DNA of 64,000 nucleotides. Source: a virus. The DNA lies in IMG/VR virus record IMGVR_UViG_3300007539_004938, positions 1 through 64,000 of that record, one strand, 5' to 3'. The notes under the pieces are model-generated. The model was not told the DNA's origin. It saw nothing but the letters and a program-made list of their open reading frames with translations, and made no database searches. Below, in pieces: positions 25,427 to 34,792 of this stretch; within the stretch, counting starts at the first letter, position 1; each line of letters starts with the position of its first letter. A program made the translations under genes and the position numbers.

Positions 25427-26264
25427 TATCAATAATCCTATTCAAACTGTATTTGTTAATCACATGTACGTTGCTTCCTTTTATTCTTAAAGGTGTATAC
25501 TCATTACTTTCATTTCTTTTTTGTATTAAAAATAAAAAGTTATCATCTTTTAAATCTATTAAAACATCTTTGTCTGTACAATAATACATTGTACCTGGCA
25601 TTGTTCCTGCAAAGTTATTGTTTGTGTATCCATTCATAATATGTATAGCAATACTAAATGCATGATCATTTCTAAATACATTTGTGTTTAGTTTATAAAG
25701 GTTACGGTAATGTGGATAATATTCTTGTATATGCGATACTAGATCAAAAAAAGTTTTGTTAAGTTCTGTTTTTCTAAAAAATATACAAGTTGCCCAGTAA
25801 AATGTAGGCCCAATTTCACTTATAAATGTAAACTCATTTTTATCTCTCCATCCTGATAAATCAAATGCATCTTTGTATAGCAAAAGATCTTTTTGCTGTA
25901 CAAAACACTCATTTAAAATGTCATTACTAACAACAAAATCTGTATCTAGTAACAAGGTTTCGTCGTAAGGAGACAAATCATAAACACTACTTCGATTACT
26001 GTTTTTAAACTCTAGTTGTTTTTTTGCAAATATACCATCATAATATTTTTTATAGCTATATTTTTTGTCATTATCAACTTGTATTATTTTATCAAAGACA
26101 TCTACACTATTTTTGTATGTGTTATACAAGTAATCAACATTATCAGTAACTAAAGAAGTGGGCAAGTCTAAATACTTGCGCACACGTTTTGCAAGAAAAA
26201 TTGCTTGCTTTATATAATCTATTTCAGTATTATTTCGAGCTATTAAAACAACACCTTGATTCAT
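25419..26264 (-). CDS. GT-A glycosyltransferase-like protein
   Basis: This 281-residue protein is related to its downstream neighbour. It begins V-V-L-I-A-R-N and has Q-A-I-F-L-A-K and T-L-L-L-D-T-D-F-V-V with a D-x-D motif. The acceptor half is less similar. N-D-H-A-F-S-I-A-I and S-N-V-H-V-I-N-K lie where the related enzymes place their distal metal ligand and acceptor residues. The start overlaps the small gene 26261-26608 by four bases, so both are probably read from the sigma-70-like promoter at 26629-26657. The donor and acceptor are unknown. Confidence 0.68.
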   Translation of the reverse strand: MNQGVVLIARNNTEIDYIKQAIFLAKRVRKYLDLPTSLVTDNVDYLYNTYKNSVDVFDKIIQVDNDKKYSYKKYYDGIFAKKQLEFKNSNRSSVYDLSPYDETLLLDTDFVVSNDILNECFVQQKDLLLYKDAFDLSGWRDKNEFTFISEIGPTFYWATCIFFRKTELNKTFFDLVSHIQEYYPHYRNLYKLNTNVFRNDHAFSIAIHIMNGYTNNNFAGTMPGTMYYCTDKDVLIDLKDDNFLFLIQKRNESNEYTPLRIKGSNVHVINKYSLNRIIDNG

Positions 26265-26608
26265 ACTTCAATGATGCCCTTAACAGTTCTATTTGTTTTT
26301 AGTTTATTATATTCAGTGATATATTTATTTGCTGCTTTTGAGTACACGTTAACCATTTCACTTGCAAAAACTTTTAAATCTTCAACCTGTATTGGAATAT
26401 CGTTATCATCAATAAGTACAGTTTCCTCTTGTCCTAATGCTAACAAACTTTGACAAAAACTAACAAGTCCTGGATTAACTGTAAACTGTCCTCCATTGCA
26501 AAAATATAATAAATCATCTTGGTATTGTTCTTTCAAAACTCTTTTTGTATTATCTAAAGTAATCATATAGTTACTAAAGTCAAGAGCTTTTTCTAGTCTT
26601 TCATCCAT
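26261..26608 (-). CDS. Small conserved phage protein, function unknown
   Basis: This 115-residue acidic, mostly helical protein contains F-C-N-G-G-Q-F-T-V-N and V-L-I-D-D-N-D-I-P-I. It resembles a small protein I recall from T4-like marine phage genomes beside the tail-fibre genes, where it has no assigned function. It has no cysteine cluster, membrane segment or signal peptide. The start is well supported by AGGAG seven bases upstream and by a sigma-70-like promoter at 26629-26657. It is the first gene after the fibre genes and heads the accessory run. Confidence 0.7.
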   Translation of the reverse strand: MDERLEKALDFSNYMITLDNTKRVLKEQYQDDLLYFCNGGQFTVNPGLVSFCQSLLALGQEETVLIDDNDIPIQVEDLKVFASEMVNVYSKAANKYITEYNKLKTNRTVKGIIEV

Positions 26609-26628
26609 TGGAGAACTCCTTTTAAAAT

Positions 26629-26657
26629 ATTATATATTGTGTTATGCAAAAAGTCAA
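26629..26657 (-). promoter_or_regulatory. Sigma-70-type promoter
   Basis: On minus, TTGACT (26652-26657) is separated by exactly 17 bases from TATAAT (26629-26634), upstream of the gene at 26608. The -35 sequence and spacer length match the two promoters at 60494 and 61374, so this is probably an early promoter for the small protein and the glycosyltransferase/radical SAM run that follows. Confidence 0.7.
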
Positions 26658-26660
26658 GTA

Positions 26661-27677
26661 TTAAGTGGGAGGAGTACTTAAATCTTGTGAAACATTTGTT
26701 GTAGTAGCAATAGTTGGTGCTGTTAAACTACAAGCTGTATAAGACACAGAGTTTACTGTAAAACTACTATTAGCTGTACTCGATCTAACATTACTAGTAA
26801 GTGTGCCGGTAACTGTTTCGTCAATAGGATCAAGTACACCGCCGATACCTTGACCGCCTTCGCCAACATCACCGTCGTTGAACTCTATCCTAAATCTAAC
26901 AGCATTACCATCTAATCTTGCTGAAATACTGTAATCATTATCTGCGTAAACACCGCTACCTATCTTTGTAAAAATAACTTGATAACTTGCTGTAAGATCT
27001 ACATATCCGCTATTCAAAGCAGGAGTTCCGCTAGATGCTGTTGTTTCGTATTTGTTAAATGTAATAGTAGACATAGCAGATAGCATAGCTGCCCAATCTG
27101 TGCCTTTTGCACCAGAAGATCCTGTTAAACTAGCATCAAATCTAACAGATCCTCCACTATTAAAAAAATAGTTACGTTGAGTCGTGCTTGCAAAAGTAAC
27201 TGTAACAACATGATAAACGCTTTGCACTTCTGATGCGCCGCCCCATTGTGTAGTACGTGAGCTGGTTTCTGCTGGGCTTAAATCAAAGTTACTTGGAGGA
27301 TATCCAGTTGTTTCGTCATCAAAGTTTTGTATAGTTGTTATAGCACTAGTATAGTCATTGAACCCCATAAGTGTTCCATCTGTAACTGCTGTTTTGGTTC
27401 CAGTTGCTTGATTATAACCAAAACTGGTATCTGCACCTATTGTATTTCCTGCTGTTACTGTTGCTAAACTAGTGTTTAGTGCTCCTGTTTGATGTACAGA
27501 TGCTTTTTGTATATCAATGTATAAATCGAATAGTTGATCTTCAGTGACTGAATCAACCTGCTGGGTAACTGCACTACTATTCAATGTCTGGCCCCAATAA
27601 GAAACAACAATAGAACTTACATTGGTACGCATACCATTGTAATCAGTATCTTGAATCTTATCTCCTGTAGCTACCAA
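26661..27677 (-). CDS. Tail-fibre-associated structural protein, paralog A
   Basis: This 338-residue protein is rich in Ser, Thr, Gly and Asn and has few charged residues, as in fibre or capsid-decoration proteins. It shares with the adjacent gene the segments G-Q-T-L-N-S-S-A-V, V-H-Q-T-G, T-Q-W-G-G-A-S-E-V-Q-S-V, Y-F-F-N-S-G-G and D-E-T-V-T-G-T-L-T-S. The start is TTG at 27677 with AAAGGAG upstream, aligning with the ATG of the paralog. The C-terminal tail differs and could be the exposed part. The role is inferred from composition and position beside the fibres. Confidence 0.7.
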   Translation of the reverse strand: MVATGDKIQDTDYNGMRTNVSSIVVSYWGQTLNSSAVTQQVDSVTEDQLFDLYIDIQKASVHQTGALNTSLATVTAGNTIGADTSFGYNQATGTKTAVTDGTLMGFNDYTSAITTIQNFDDETTGYPPSNFDLSPAETSSRTTQWGGASEVQSVYHVVTVTFASTTQRNYFFNSGGSVRFDASLTGSSGAKGTDWAAMLSAMSTITFNKYETTASSGTPALNSGYVDLTASYQVIFTKIGSGVYADNDYSISARLDGNAVRFRIEFNDGDVGEGGQGIGGVLDPIDETVTGTLTSNVRSSTANSSFTVNSVSYTACSLTAPTIATTTNVSQDLSTPPT

Positions 27678-27721
27678 AACTATTCTCCTTTATATATACC
27701 TAACATAAAAAAACAGTTTTG

Positions 27722-28609
27722 TCAAGCTAAAGTTGTTGTTGTAACATAAATTGGTGTTGCCACCTCTACATACGAACCTGTTGCTCTAAGTTGGGATACA
27801 GAACTTGTAAGTGTACCTGTTACAGATTCATCTATTGGACCGTGTCCGCCTGCTCCGCTACCTGCTGCATCATCGTTAAACTCTGCTTTAATAGTAATAA
27901 CGCTTCCATTGGCTTTTGCTTTTAATGTATAATCATTGTCTACATAAACGCCGCTGCCTGTTTTTATTAATAATGTTTGATATGATGTTGTTAAATCGAA
28001 GTTACCTAATCCAGAACTTGTTCCGCTATCTGCTGTAGTATTATTAGACGTAATCTTAATAGTGCCTAATGCAGATAACATACCATTCCATTCTGTATAT
28101 TTGGATCCGGTACCGCCTGTTAGACTTGCTGCTAACCTTATTTCGCCGCCGCTGTTAAAAAAATGTCTTCTATGATCTTCAGAGTTAAATGTAACTGTAA
28201 AATGATGTTCTACACTTTGTACTTCTGAAGTACCACCCCATGACGTTGATCTATCACTTGTTAACTTAGGTTCCGTTGATGCTTGTGTAGTTGCAAATAT
28301 TACAGCAGCATCATTCAGTATACTTGTTGATGCAGATTCGTATTGAACATAAACTGCATCAGTAATATCTTCTTGAGAAATAACATTTGATAGTGTAGGA
28401 GATGCACCCGTTTGGTGTACCCTTGCATTTATCATGTCTGTTTTTAAATTTGTCATGTGAAATGCATTTACAGTATCACTGGTAGATACTGCTGAACTAT
28501 TTAATGTTTGACCATATCCATAAGTACCTGACCCATTTCCATAAACTAGAGCAACCTTTGCTTGCATTTGGTTGTATCTAGTTACTGTGATTATTTCTCC
28601 AACTGCCAT
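27722..28609 (-). CDS. Tail-fibre-associated structural protein, paralog B
   Basis: This 295-residue tandem paralog of the gene at 26661 has the same V-H-Q-T-G, T-S-W-G-G-T-S-E-V-Q-S-V and H-F-F-N-S-G-G segments, and a conserved G-T-L-T-S near the end. The glycine-rich G-N-G-S-G-T-Y-G-Y-G stretch near the N-terminus is specific to this copy. It is preceded by a perfect late promoter (TATAAATA, 28628-28635) and AAAGGA before the ATG, so it is expressed late with the virion. It is probably a structural protein of the fibre region. No enzymatic motif is visible. Confidence 0.72.
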   Translation of the reverse strand: MAVGEIITVTRYNQMQAKVALVYGNGSGTYGYGQTLNSSAVSTSDTVNAFHMTNLKTDMINARVHQTGASPTLSNVISQEDITDAVYVQYESASTSILNDAAVIFATTQASTEPKLTSDRSTSWGGTSEVQSVEHHFTVTFNSEDHRRHFFNSGGEIRLAASLTGGTGSKYTEWNGMLSALGTIKITSNNTTADSGTSSGLGNFDLTTSYQTLLIKTGSGVYVDNDYTLKAKANGSVITIKAEFNDDAAGSGAGGHGPIDESVTGTLTSSVSQLRATGSYVEVATPIYVTTTTLA

Positions 28610-28627
28610 ATCTTTCCTTTACTCGGG

Positions 28628-28635
28628 TATTTATA
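28628..28635 (-). promoter_or_regulatory. T4-type late promoter TATAAATA
   Basis: A perfect TATAAATA on minus lies 18 bases upstream of the ATG at 28609, partly inside the end of the upstream fibre gene. This is the sequence recognised by gp55-bearing RNA polymerase, and a gp55-like gene is present at 60545. It would drive the two fibre-associated genes below it. Confidence 0.8.
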
Positions 28636-30199
28636 CCTGTAGTAATACCTCAACTAATTTTTCTTCTTCGTTAGTATTTGTTTCAAGAGCTACTCCAACA
28701 ACTGTATCAGTTGGAATAGTAGATGCAGTACCATCTGACCAACCATAAAGTTTTTGTCCCTTACCTACTGGAAATACCACTTTAACAGGAACACGACCTT
28801 TTAAAGCTATAGCTTGTCCATCACAATCTTCATTCATTAGATAAGCAGGTTTATCGCTTATAACACCAACAGCAACTCCGCCTATTTGATAAGGTTCTAT
28901 TTCAAACTTGCTGTTTTTTCCTACCATCATTACTGTTCCAACAGGATGCTCTACGCCTTCTTCAACAGTATACTTTTCAGCAAGGTCTGCGTAACGAGCT
29001 TTTGTTGCAGTACCAGTGAAAACATTTGCAGTAATATTTCCAGCAGCATCTCTAGCTGCTATTGTATTTGGTGTGGCAGCAGTGGCAGCAGTTCTATTAG
29101 TGCCTCCTACCGATAGTGTATCAGCAGCGGTTGCTTGTCCAGTAAATGTAGTTGCATGAACATTAGCAAACTTGTTTGTGGTTTTACCCAATGTATATGT
29201 TCCATTTCCAAATGGATAAAAATGTGTGCTAGTTAATGTAGCTATTGTTGCACTTGCGCTACTACTTAAAAATTCAAGCATGTTGTGATCTAGTTCTATA
29301 ACAGGTGTATCTCCTGCAACTCCGTCACCACTAGGATCACTACCATTTCTAATTCTTACTGTTATGTCAGCATTGTCGGTACCTACTGTAAATCCTTCGT
29401 CTGCAAACTGAGCAGTTGTTGCACCAGCACTAAAATCCAATGATGTTGTTTTTACATATTCATTTTCTGCATGATAGACACCAGACCCATCTATTAATCC
29501 TTTTGCACTAGCAGCAGTACCCCAATAATAATGACTGTTTCCAGAACTATTACCATTAGCATCTGCCCCATATACTGTTATGCCTTGTTTAATGGTAGAA
29601 AATACACCTACGGTTTGAAGTTCACCAGTTTCGGTTTTTATTTCAGTTGGAACTTCTGTTTGTAAACTATTCACTGCAGGCACAAAATCTGCATTGTGAT
29701 TAAATATTGCAACTATTTTATTGTCAACTACGGCAGCAATAACTGGTTTAGATATACCAGTAACATTTTCAAACAAGGTAAAACTTTGCATAGATGTTGT
29801 ACCAGTACCTGCTTTTTGTGGTCCTATTAGTATCCATGCATTGTTTTCATTTAAACCATACAACTGATCTGTTGCTGTATTCCACCATAGATCGCCTTCT
29901 GCTCTACTAGTAGGAGTTGCACCAGATACTTCAGCACCGCCTGTGCCTTTCCATTGTGTGCCATCATAAACTTTAAGTCTATTTCCACTATTGTCAAACC
30001 AAAGTTGACCAGTAATAGGTTTTGTAGGTGCAGCAGTTCCAGAAAAGTTTTCTAACAAAAATAAAAAGTTTTCATTTTGTGCTTCACCGTAACCTGAATA
30101 GTTTTTACCTATCAGTTTTAAGTCTGTTGTTTGATCAACTGTTCCGTCTTCTACACTTGTTAGAACAGTTCCGTTGAATCTATTTATTGTATATGCCAT
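28631..30199 (-). CDS. Tail fibre protein with shared N-terminal module
   Basis: The first ~90 residues (L-I-G-K-N-Y, G-E-A-Q-N-E-N-F-L, G-Q-L-W-F-D, L-K-V-Y-D-G-T-Q-W) form a module repeated in the next two genes and probably attach the fibre to the baseplate. The middle is a low-complexity, beta-rich shaft. The last ~120 residues (A-D-L-A-E-K-Y, H-P-V-G-T-V-M-M-V-G) resemble the C-terminal domain seen in many phage fibres that self-cleave or assist trimerisation. Total length is 522 residues. It probably binds the host surface. The domain calls are by resemblance. Confidence 0.75.
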   Translation of the reverse strand: MAYTINRFNGTVLTSVEDGTVDQTTDLKLIGKNYSGYGEAQNENFLFLLENFSGTAAPTKPITGQLWFDNSGNRLKVYDGTQWKGTGGAEVSGATPTSRAEGDLWWNTATDQLYGLNENNAWILIGPQKAGTGTTSMQSFTLFENVTGISKPVIAAVVDNKIVAIFNHNADFVPAVNSLQTEVPTEIKTETGELQTVGVFSTIKQGITVYGADANGNSSGNSHYYWGTAASAKGLIDGSGVYHAENEYVKTTSLDFSAGATTAQFADEGFTVGTDNADITVRIRNGSDPSGDGVAGDTPVIELDHNMLEFLSSSASATIATLTSTHFYPFGNGTYTLGKTTNKFANVHATTFTGQATAADTLSVGGTNRTAATAATPNTIAARDAAGNITANVFTGTATKARYADLAEKYTVEEGVEHPVGTVMMVGKNSKFEIEPYQIGGVAVGVISDKPAYLMNEDCDGQAIALKGRVPVKVVFPVGKGQKLYGWSDGTASTIPTDTVVGVALETNTNEEEKLVEVLLQV

Positions 30200-30235
30200 A
30201 GTTATCTAACCTTGTTATGTTAATGTATTTACCAG

Positions 30236-32080
30236 TTAAACGCTGGAAACTAAATCAGTGTCAAACTGCCATTGCTGCGATCCGTTAACAACAAAACGTT
30301 TTAAACTTCGAACAACAGTTAATGTAATACCTTGATTGTTCTGTGCAGTGAAAGCAATGTCTTGTAAAACACTTTGGTTTTCTGTACCGTTTTTGTCAAC
30401 AGTAACGAAACTTTTAGACAATCCATCAGTAGCATCATAGTTGTATGTTCCTGTTTGTGTAGTGCCATGTACTCTACAATATACTCCTGGATTTTTTGTA
30501 ATAGCAGGAAATAAATCTTCTATTACTAATGCAATATCACTGTTAGACAATCCTGTAATATCTAATGCAAGTGCTTCGTCTCTATCTAGTGTTGCCGCAT
30601 CTACATATCCTTTTGTTGCAGCAGTATTTGGATCGTCACTAACTTCTGGTGTCCCAACATTTAATATCTTATTGTTATTTGTAAGTGTAATATCACCACC
30701 TACTGTTAATGTCATTGCAGTTGAAACTGTTAAAGTACTACTGTTTAAAGTAAAGTTGTCTACTGAAAGTTCAGTTAATGTGCCTATTTGTGTAAGTCCT
30801 AATGCATTTGTAACACTAGGTGCTAAAGCAGTTGCAGATAATACTTCATTTCCGCCTATTTTATAATGATAACCAGCAGGAACATCAATATACGAATGTG
30901 GTGTCCAAGCATCAGTAGCAAACTTCCATGTCCATGACTTTGAATTACTTTCGTACCCTTCTGGGCCTCCTCTAATAACAAGCCCTGCATCGTCAATATC
31001 TGCACTGTCCGGATATGTGCTACTGTCGTCTGCAACTGCTAGTTCAATCTGATGGTCTTCTAACTGTAAAGTATTTGTAGACAAATAAGTAGTTGGGCCT
31101 AAAACTGTAAGACTTCCCGAAACTCGCATATCACCTGTAAAATCAAAATCGGTGGTAGGAGCACTATTTTTAAAACCAATTCTATAAACATCATTATCGA
31201 TAAAAATAACATCCGTTGGAGTTCCAGATCTTGTAACCTGTATTGCAAAATCATCAGTATTAGATGTAGAGCGTGCTACTACTTTTCCTGTTTCTGCTTT
31301 GAGTAATATTTCAAGGTTAGGACCTATTTTTAATCCTTCTACGTTAGTAACTTGTAATCTAGCACTTACTTCTTGCGTGGTTGTTCCAGCTTTTATTAAA
31401 AAATCATTTGGTGAATACAATGTACTACCATCATATAGGTTACTTGTACTGTTAGCATTACCATAGAAACTAAAGTCACTTTGAAGTTCTGTTGCAATAG
31501 TAATACCCGCTTTGACTACTAGAGAAAATCCTGTTAGTTTAGTTAAGTTATCGGTTGTAGTTGCAGCAGTAAATGCTTCTCTGCTAATAAGCATAGCAGG
31601 TTGATTACCAATTTTGTATATTGTTACAGTTTTACGCTGCCCGTATCTATCAATCAATGTTACAGGTTGTACTCCGGTATATCCTTGAGTGCTATTAAAC
31701 TGAGGACCAGCTAAAATAACATCTACACCGTCGCTAAAATACATTTGTTGATTAACACTGTCAATCCATATATCACCGGCTAACATCGAAGGCTGTGTTG
31801 CACTTACAACAGTTGTATCTGTATTTCTAAACTGTGTGCCATCGTATACTTTTAACCTGCCATCGCTTGTATCGTACCAAATTTGTCCTCTCAACGGATT
31901 GTCAGGTTCTGCAGAGTTCGCAAAGTTTTCTAGTATTTTGACAAAGTTTTCATTCATTACCTCGCCATAACTTGTTGTATTTCTACCAATCAACGTTACG
32001 TCAATAGTTTCTGAATCAATCTTGCCATCTACAAGATCAACTAATAGTGTACCATCTGTTTTGTTTATTTTATACGCCAT
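30236..32080 (-). CDS. Tail fibre protein with shared N-terminal module
   Basis: The N-terminal module (L-I-G-R-N-T, G-E-V-M-N-E-N-F-V, G-Q-I-W-Y-D, L-K-V-Y-D-G-T-Q-F) matches the neighbouring fibres, followed by D-I-W-I-D and an I-L-A-G-P-Q segment. The middle contains repeats of the kind found in phage fibre shafts (Y-R-I-G-F-K-N and D-M-R-V-S-G-S-L-T-V-L-G). The C-terminal part is unlike that of the other two. Length is 614 residues. AGGAG precedes the ATG at 32080. It probably forms a trimeric fibre on the tail. Confidence 0.75.
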   Translation of the reverse strand: MAYKINKTDGTLLVDLVDGKIDSETIDVTLIGRNTTSYGEVMNENFVKILENFANSAEPDNPLRGQIWYDTSDGRLKVYDGTQFRNTDTTVVSATQPSMLAGDIWIDSVNQQMYFSDGVDVILAGPQFNSTQGYTGVQPVTLIDRYGQRKTVTIYKIGNQPAMLISREAFTAATTTDNLTKLTGFSLVVKAGITIATELQSDFSFYGNANSTSNLYDGSTLYSPNDFLIKAGTTTQEVSARLQVTNVEGLKIGPNLEILLKAETGKVVARSTSNTDDFAIQVTRSGTPTDVIFIDNDVYRIGFKNSAPTTDFDFTGDMRVSGSLTVLGPTTYLSTNTLQLEDHQIELAVADDSSTYPDSADIDDAGLVIRGGPEGYESNSKSWTWKFATDAWTPHSYIDVPAGYHYKIGGNEVLSATALAPSVTNALGLTQIGTLTELSVDNFTLNSSTLTVSTAMTLTVGGDITLTNNNKILNVGTPEVSDDPNTAATKGYVDAATLDRDEALALDITGLSNSDIALVIEDLFPAITKNPGVYCRVHGTTQTGTYNYDATDGLSKSFVTVDKNGTENQSVLQDIAFTAQNNQGITLTVVRSLKRFVVNGSQQWQFDTDLVSSV

Positions 32081-32092
32081 ATTTACTCCTGC

Positions 32093-34159
32093 TTATGTAG
32101 ATGGTCCAATGTACATGATGTAGTTCATTACAACACTAGGGCTGGTTACGCTAAACTTTTCACCAACTTCTTGATTAATATTATCAATATTTTGTGTTGT
32201 AAATGACACTCCATCAACACCGCCTGTTTTATCTATTCCATATCCTGCTGTATTTCCTACAAGGTTATTTGCTGTTGCGCCTGTATCTGAACCGTCACCT
32301 GCATTTGTTAATGCTAGGTATTGATTTGATGCATCCCCTTCTAAACTGTGTTCATGATTTGGTAGGTTATCTTTTGTTATCCAATCTTCTTCTCTACCTG
32401 ATGTAGTACCTAGTACACTGGTTGATCCCCATGTGTCTGATGGACTTGCTTTATCATATATACGATTTGTATCAGTGTACGAAACATCATTAGGCACATA
32501 ACCTAGCACATGTCTACCTCTTAAATCTGGTACTTTAAAATACAAGGTACTTGATGGAACACCATATAAGTCTCCAATCAACGAATATAAAGAAATATAG
32601 TTAGCTTTTACAAGTTCTTGTCCATGACACAATACCCAATCTGTTTGATCTACAGGTAATGTTTCGCCTGCGTATGGCATTATCATACCTAAAAAGAATG
32701 TAGGTACTGTGCCTACTAATACCGACTGTTTAACTCTACGTATGTCGGTACCTCTAGCAATCAAAATCTCATCAGTACCTTCGATAGTGGTAGATAATGT
32801 TTGACCTGTGATAAAAGCATCGCTTACTGTTGTAACAAACTCTTTTATACTTGTACCGCTACCATCAAATGTAAACTCAGGTGCTGTAACATGACCTGAC
32901 ATTCTAAAAGTTGTAGGACTTGCAAGTTTACCAGCAGAAGCCGATGTACCTGAAATATTTCCAGTAACAGTACCTGTTAGGTTTCCTACAAAGTTATTTG
33001 CATATACAGTATTATACTGTAATGTACTGGTGCCAAGGTTGTAACTTAGATTTGTTTTTGGTGTTAAGTTTTTTGCAACAATATTTTCAGCAACATCAAG
33101 ATCGCCGCCTAGATACATGTTTTGACTTATACCTACGCCGCCTGAAACAACTAAACTACCAGTACTAAAACTTGTACTACCTAAACCTCCGTTAATATTA
33201 ACATTTCCACTTACTACAGCATTTCCTGTTACATCTAACGCTTCTTGTGGGGCTTCGTTTGCAATACCTATTTTCCTGTCAGGTGTAACACGTATTGCGG
33301 TTTTTACTGTACCAGCATCGTTTATTTTAAAGTCTAGGTTACCGTCTGTCGCAGTATGCCTAATCTGTGCTGTACTTCCAGTAATACTTAAACGCAATAA
33401 TCCATTTTCACCAATAGCCAATCCGGTATTGTCAATAATGTTTTGTGCTTTACTAAAGTTATTGGTTACATCTTTTCTAGCAAAAGTTGACGCTGCAATA
33501 TTTGTGTTAGAAATAACTAAGTTTTCTGCAGAAGTTGCTGTACCATATAACTTTGCATCGCTTGCTAGAGTAATACCCTTTTTTAACACAGTTGCTACTG
33601 AGAATCCAGTTTCTGCTTTTTTAAGAGAAAACTCAGTTTGTGCAGTTATACTAACCGGAACATTATTTACTCTATCTATTATAACATTTTCCGTGGTATT
33701 TGTGCTGTTTATTACTTCTTCAAATCTTGATCCGGTACTAGCACCTTCACTATAATCTGGTCCAACTAAAATATATCCACTTCCTGTATAAACATAAACT
33801 TGACTATTTGCAGTATCTACCCAAATATCACCAATTGTACTTGCACTTGCTTGAGGTTCACTTGCTGCTTTTTTTAATCCGCTTGCACTTACCCATTGCG
33901 AACCATCATAAACTTTAAGTTGGTCTACTCCAGTTGTATTATCGTACCATAACTGTCCTTCAACTGGATTAGACGGACTTGTTGCAGAGGCAAAGTTTTC
34001 TAACATTTGAAGAAGATTTGTGTTTAATAGTTCACCAAAATCATTATAGTTTCTACCTATTAAAGTAATACTGGTTTCACTGCTATTTGTAGCACCATCA
34101 TCAACAGTTATAGCGCCTTTATTTGTAAAGTCTGTAAATCTTACTTCATAACCTGCCAT
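32093..34159 (-). CDS. Tail fibre with C-terminal tail-collar domain
   Basis: The shared N-terminal module (L-I-G-R-N-Y, G-E-L-L-N-T-N-L-L, G-Q-L-W-Y-D) is followed by a shaft of about 400 residues. A clear collar-type domain follows (F-L-G-M-I-M-P-Y-A-G, W-V-L-C-H-G-Q, Y-F-K-V-P-D-L-R-G-R-H-V-L-G), as in phage T4 gp12 and many short tail fibres. That domain usually sits at the receptor-binding end and can bind metal. At 688 residues it is the longest of the three fibres. GAGGGG precedes the ATG. It is the best candidate here for direct binding to the host surface. Confidence 0.85.
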   Translation of the reverse strand: MAGYEVRFTDFTNKGAITVDDGATNSSETSITLIGRNYNDFGELLNTNLLQMLENFASATSPSNPVEGQLWYDNTTGVDQLKVYDGSQWVSASGLKKAASEPQASASTIGDIWVDTANSQVYVYTGSGYILVGPDYSEGASTGSRFEEVINSTNTTENVIIDRVNNVPVSITAQTEFSLKKAETGFSVATVLKKGITLASDAKLYGTATSAENLVISNTNIAASTFARKDVTNNFSKAQNIIDNTGLAIGENGLLRLSITGSTAQIRHTATDGNLDFKINDAGTVKTAIRVTPDRKIGIANEAPQEALDVTGNAVVSGNVNINGGLGSTSFSTGSLVVSGGVGISQNMYLGGDLDVAENIVAKNLTPKTNLSYNLGTSTLQYNTVYANNFVGNLTGTVTGNISGTSASAGKLASPTTFRMSGHVTAPEFTFDGSGTSIKEFVTTVSDAFITGQTLSTTIEGTDEILIARGTDIRRVKQSVLVGTVPTFFLGMIMPYAGETLPVDQTDWVLCHGQELVKANYISLYSLIGDLYGVPSSTLYFKVPDLRGRHVLGYVPNDVSYTDTNRIYDKASPSDTWGSTSVLGTTSGREEDWITKDNLPNHEHSLEGDASNQYLALTNAGDGSDTGATANNLVGNTAGYGIDKTGGVDGVSFTTQNIDNINQEVGEKFSVTSPSVVMNYIMYIGPST

Positions 34160-34161
34160 TT

Positions 34162-34773
34162 TTACCCCTCACTAAATCCGCTTAAACTTTGCACTCTTAC
34201 AGTGTAATCTATTTGAATAAGTCTATTCAAACTTTTTTGTACAGGGTGAAAAATAACATGAGTGATTAATCTACCAGTTCCGCTTGTGCTATAACTTTTT
34301 AATCCTAACTCATCAAAAACATATATTCCATCTTGGTTAGCAGAAGTATCAAATGCATCTTGTCCTTCAGGCTCTCCGTAATCTAATAAACATGTTACTA
34401 AAATGTCAGTATAGTTAGTACCAGATACGTGTCTAATTTCTGTTTTATTTCTAGTTGGATCGGTATTGTTAACACTTCTGTCATCTACAACTTTATCAAA
34501 TGTTTGATTATACAAAGTTGCATTTGTTCCAGTGCTGTTAGGAGTCAAATAAGTAATGATACCAGTTGGATCAACACTTGTACCGCCATTACCAAAACTC
34601 ATACTATTAATAAAACCCTGTCCTTGATTGGCTAAACTTTCCGCTAATGCTATACTCATGTTTTCATAATGAATAGCATTTCTTTTATTCACTAAAACAT
34701 CGCCTGATATAGGATCATGAATTTTAATATGACCTTCAACGTGTATACCATTTAAATCTTTTAAATCTGTCAT
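34162..34773 (-). CDS. Baseplate/fibre-region structural protein, unassigned
   Basis: This 203-residue protein begins D-L-N-G-I-H-V-E-G-H and has N-K-R-N-A-I-H-Y-E-N-M and S-M-S-F-G-N-G-G-T, then beta-rich sequence. I recall similar proteins beside the baseplate genes of marine T4-like phages; a match to T4 gp8 was not evident. I chose the ATG at 34773, with AAGG upstream and a late-promoter-like AATAAATA at 34793; a longer frame to 34857 lies inside the giant gene. The position between that gene and the fibres suggests a connector. Confidence 0.65.
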   Translation of the reverse strand: MTDLKDLNGIHVEGHIKIHDPISGDVLVNKRNAIHYENMSIALAESLANQGQGFINSMSFGNGGTSVDPTGIITYLTPNSTGTNATLYNQTFDKVVDDRSVNNTDPTRNKTEIRHVSGTNYTDILVTCLLDYGEPEGQDAFDTSANQDGIYVFDELGLKSYSTSGTGRLITHVIFHPVQKSLNRLIQIDYTVRVQSLSGFSEG

Positions 34774-34792
34774 TTGTTTGTACCTTATACTG

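Noticed and set aside
1-26608. A RiPP pathway with radical SAM enzymes acting on short precursor peptides
   Set aside because: No small open frame with a leader-core layout fits in the gaps, which are all very short, and no RiPP recognition element or peptidase/transporter was seen. A precursor outside the window cannot be excluded.
27695-27725. TTGACA (27720-27725, minus) as a -35 box for the TTG-started gene at 27677
   Set aside because: At a 17-base spacing the -10 would be TAGGTA; a better TATATA lies too far away. Not convincing.
34162-34773. Naming this gene gp8
   Set aside because: I could not see the T4 gp8 motifs in it, and the length is much shorter. Position alone is not enough.
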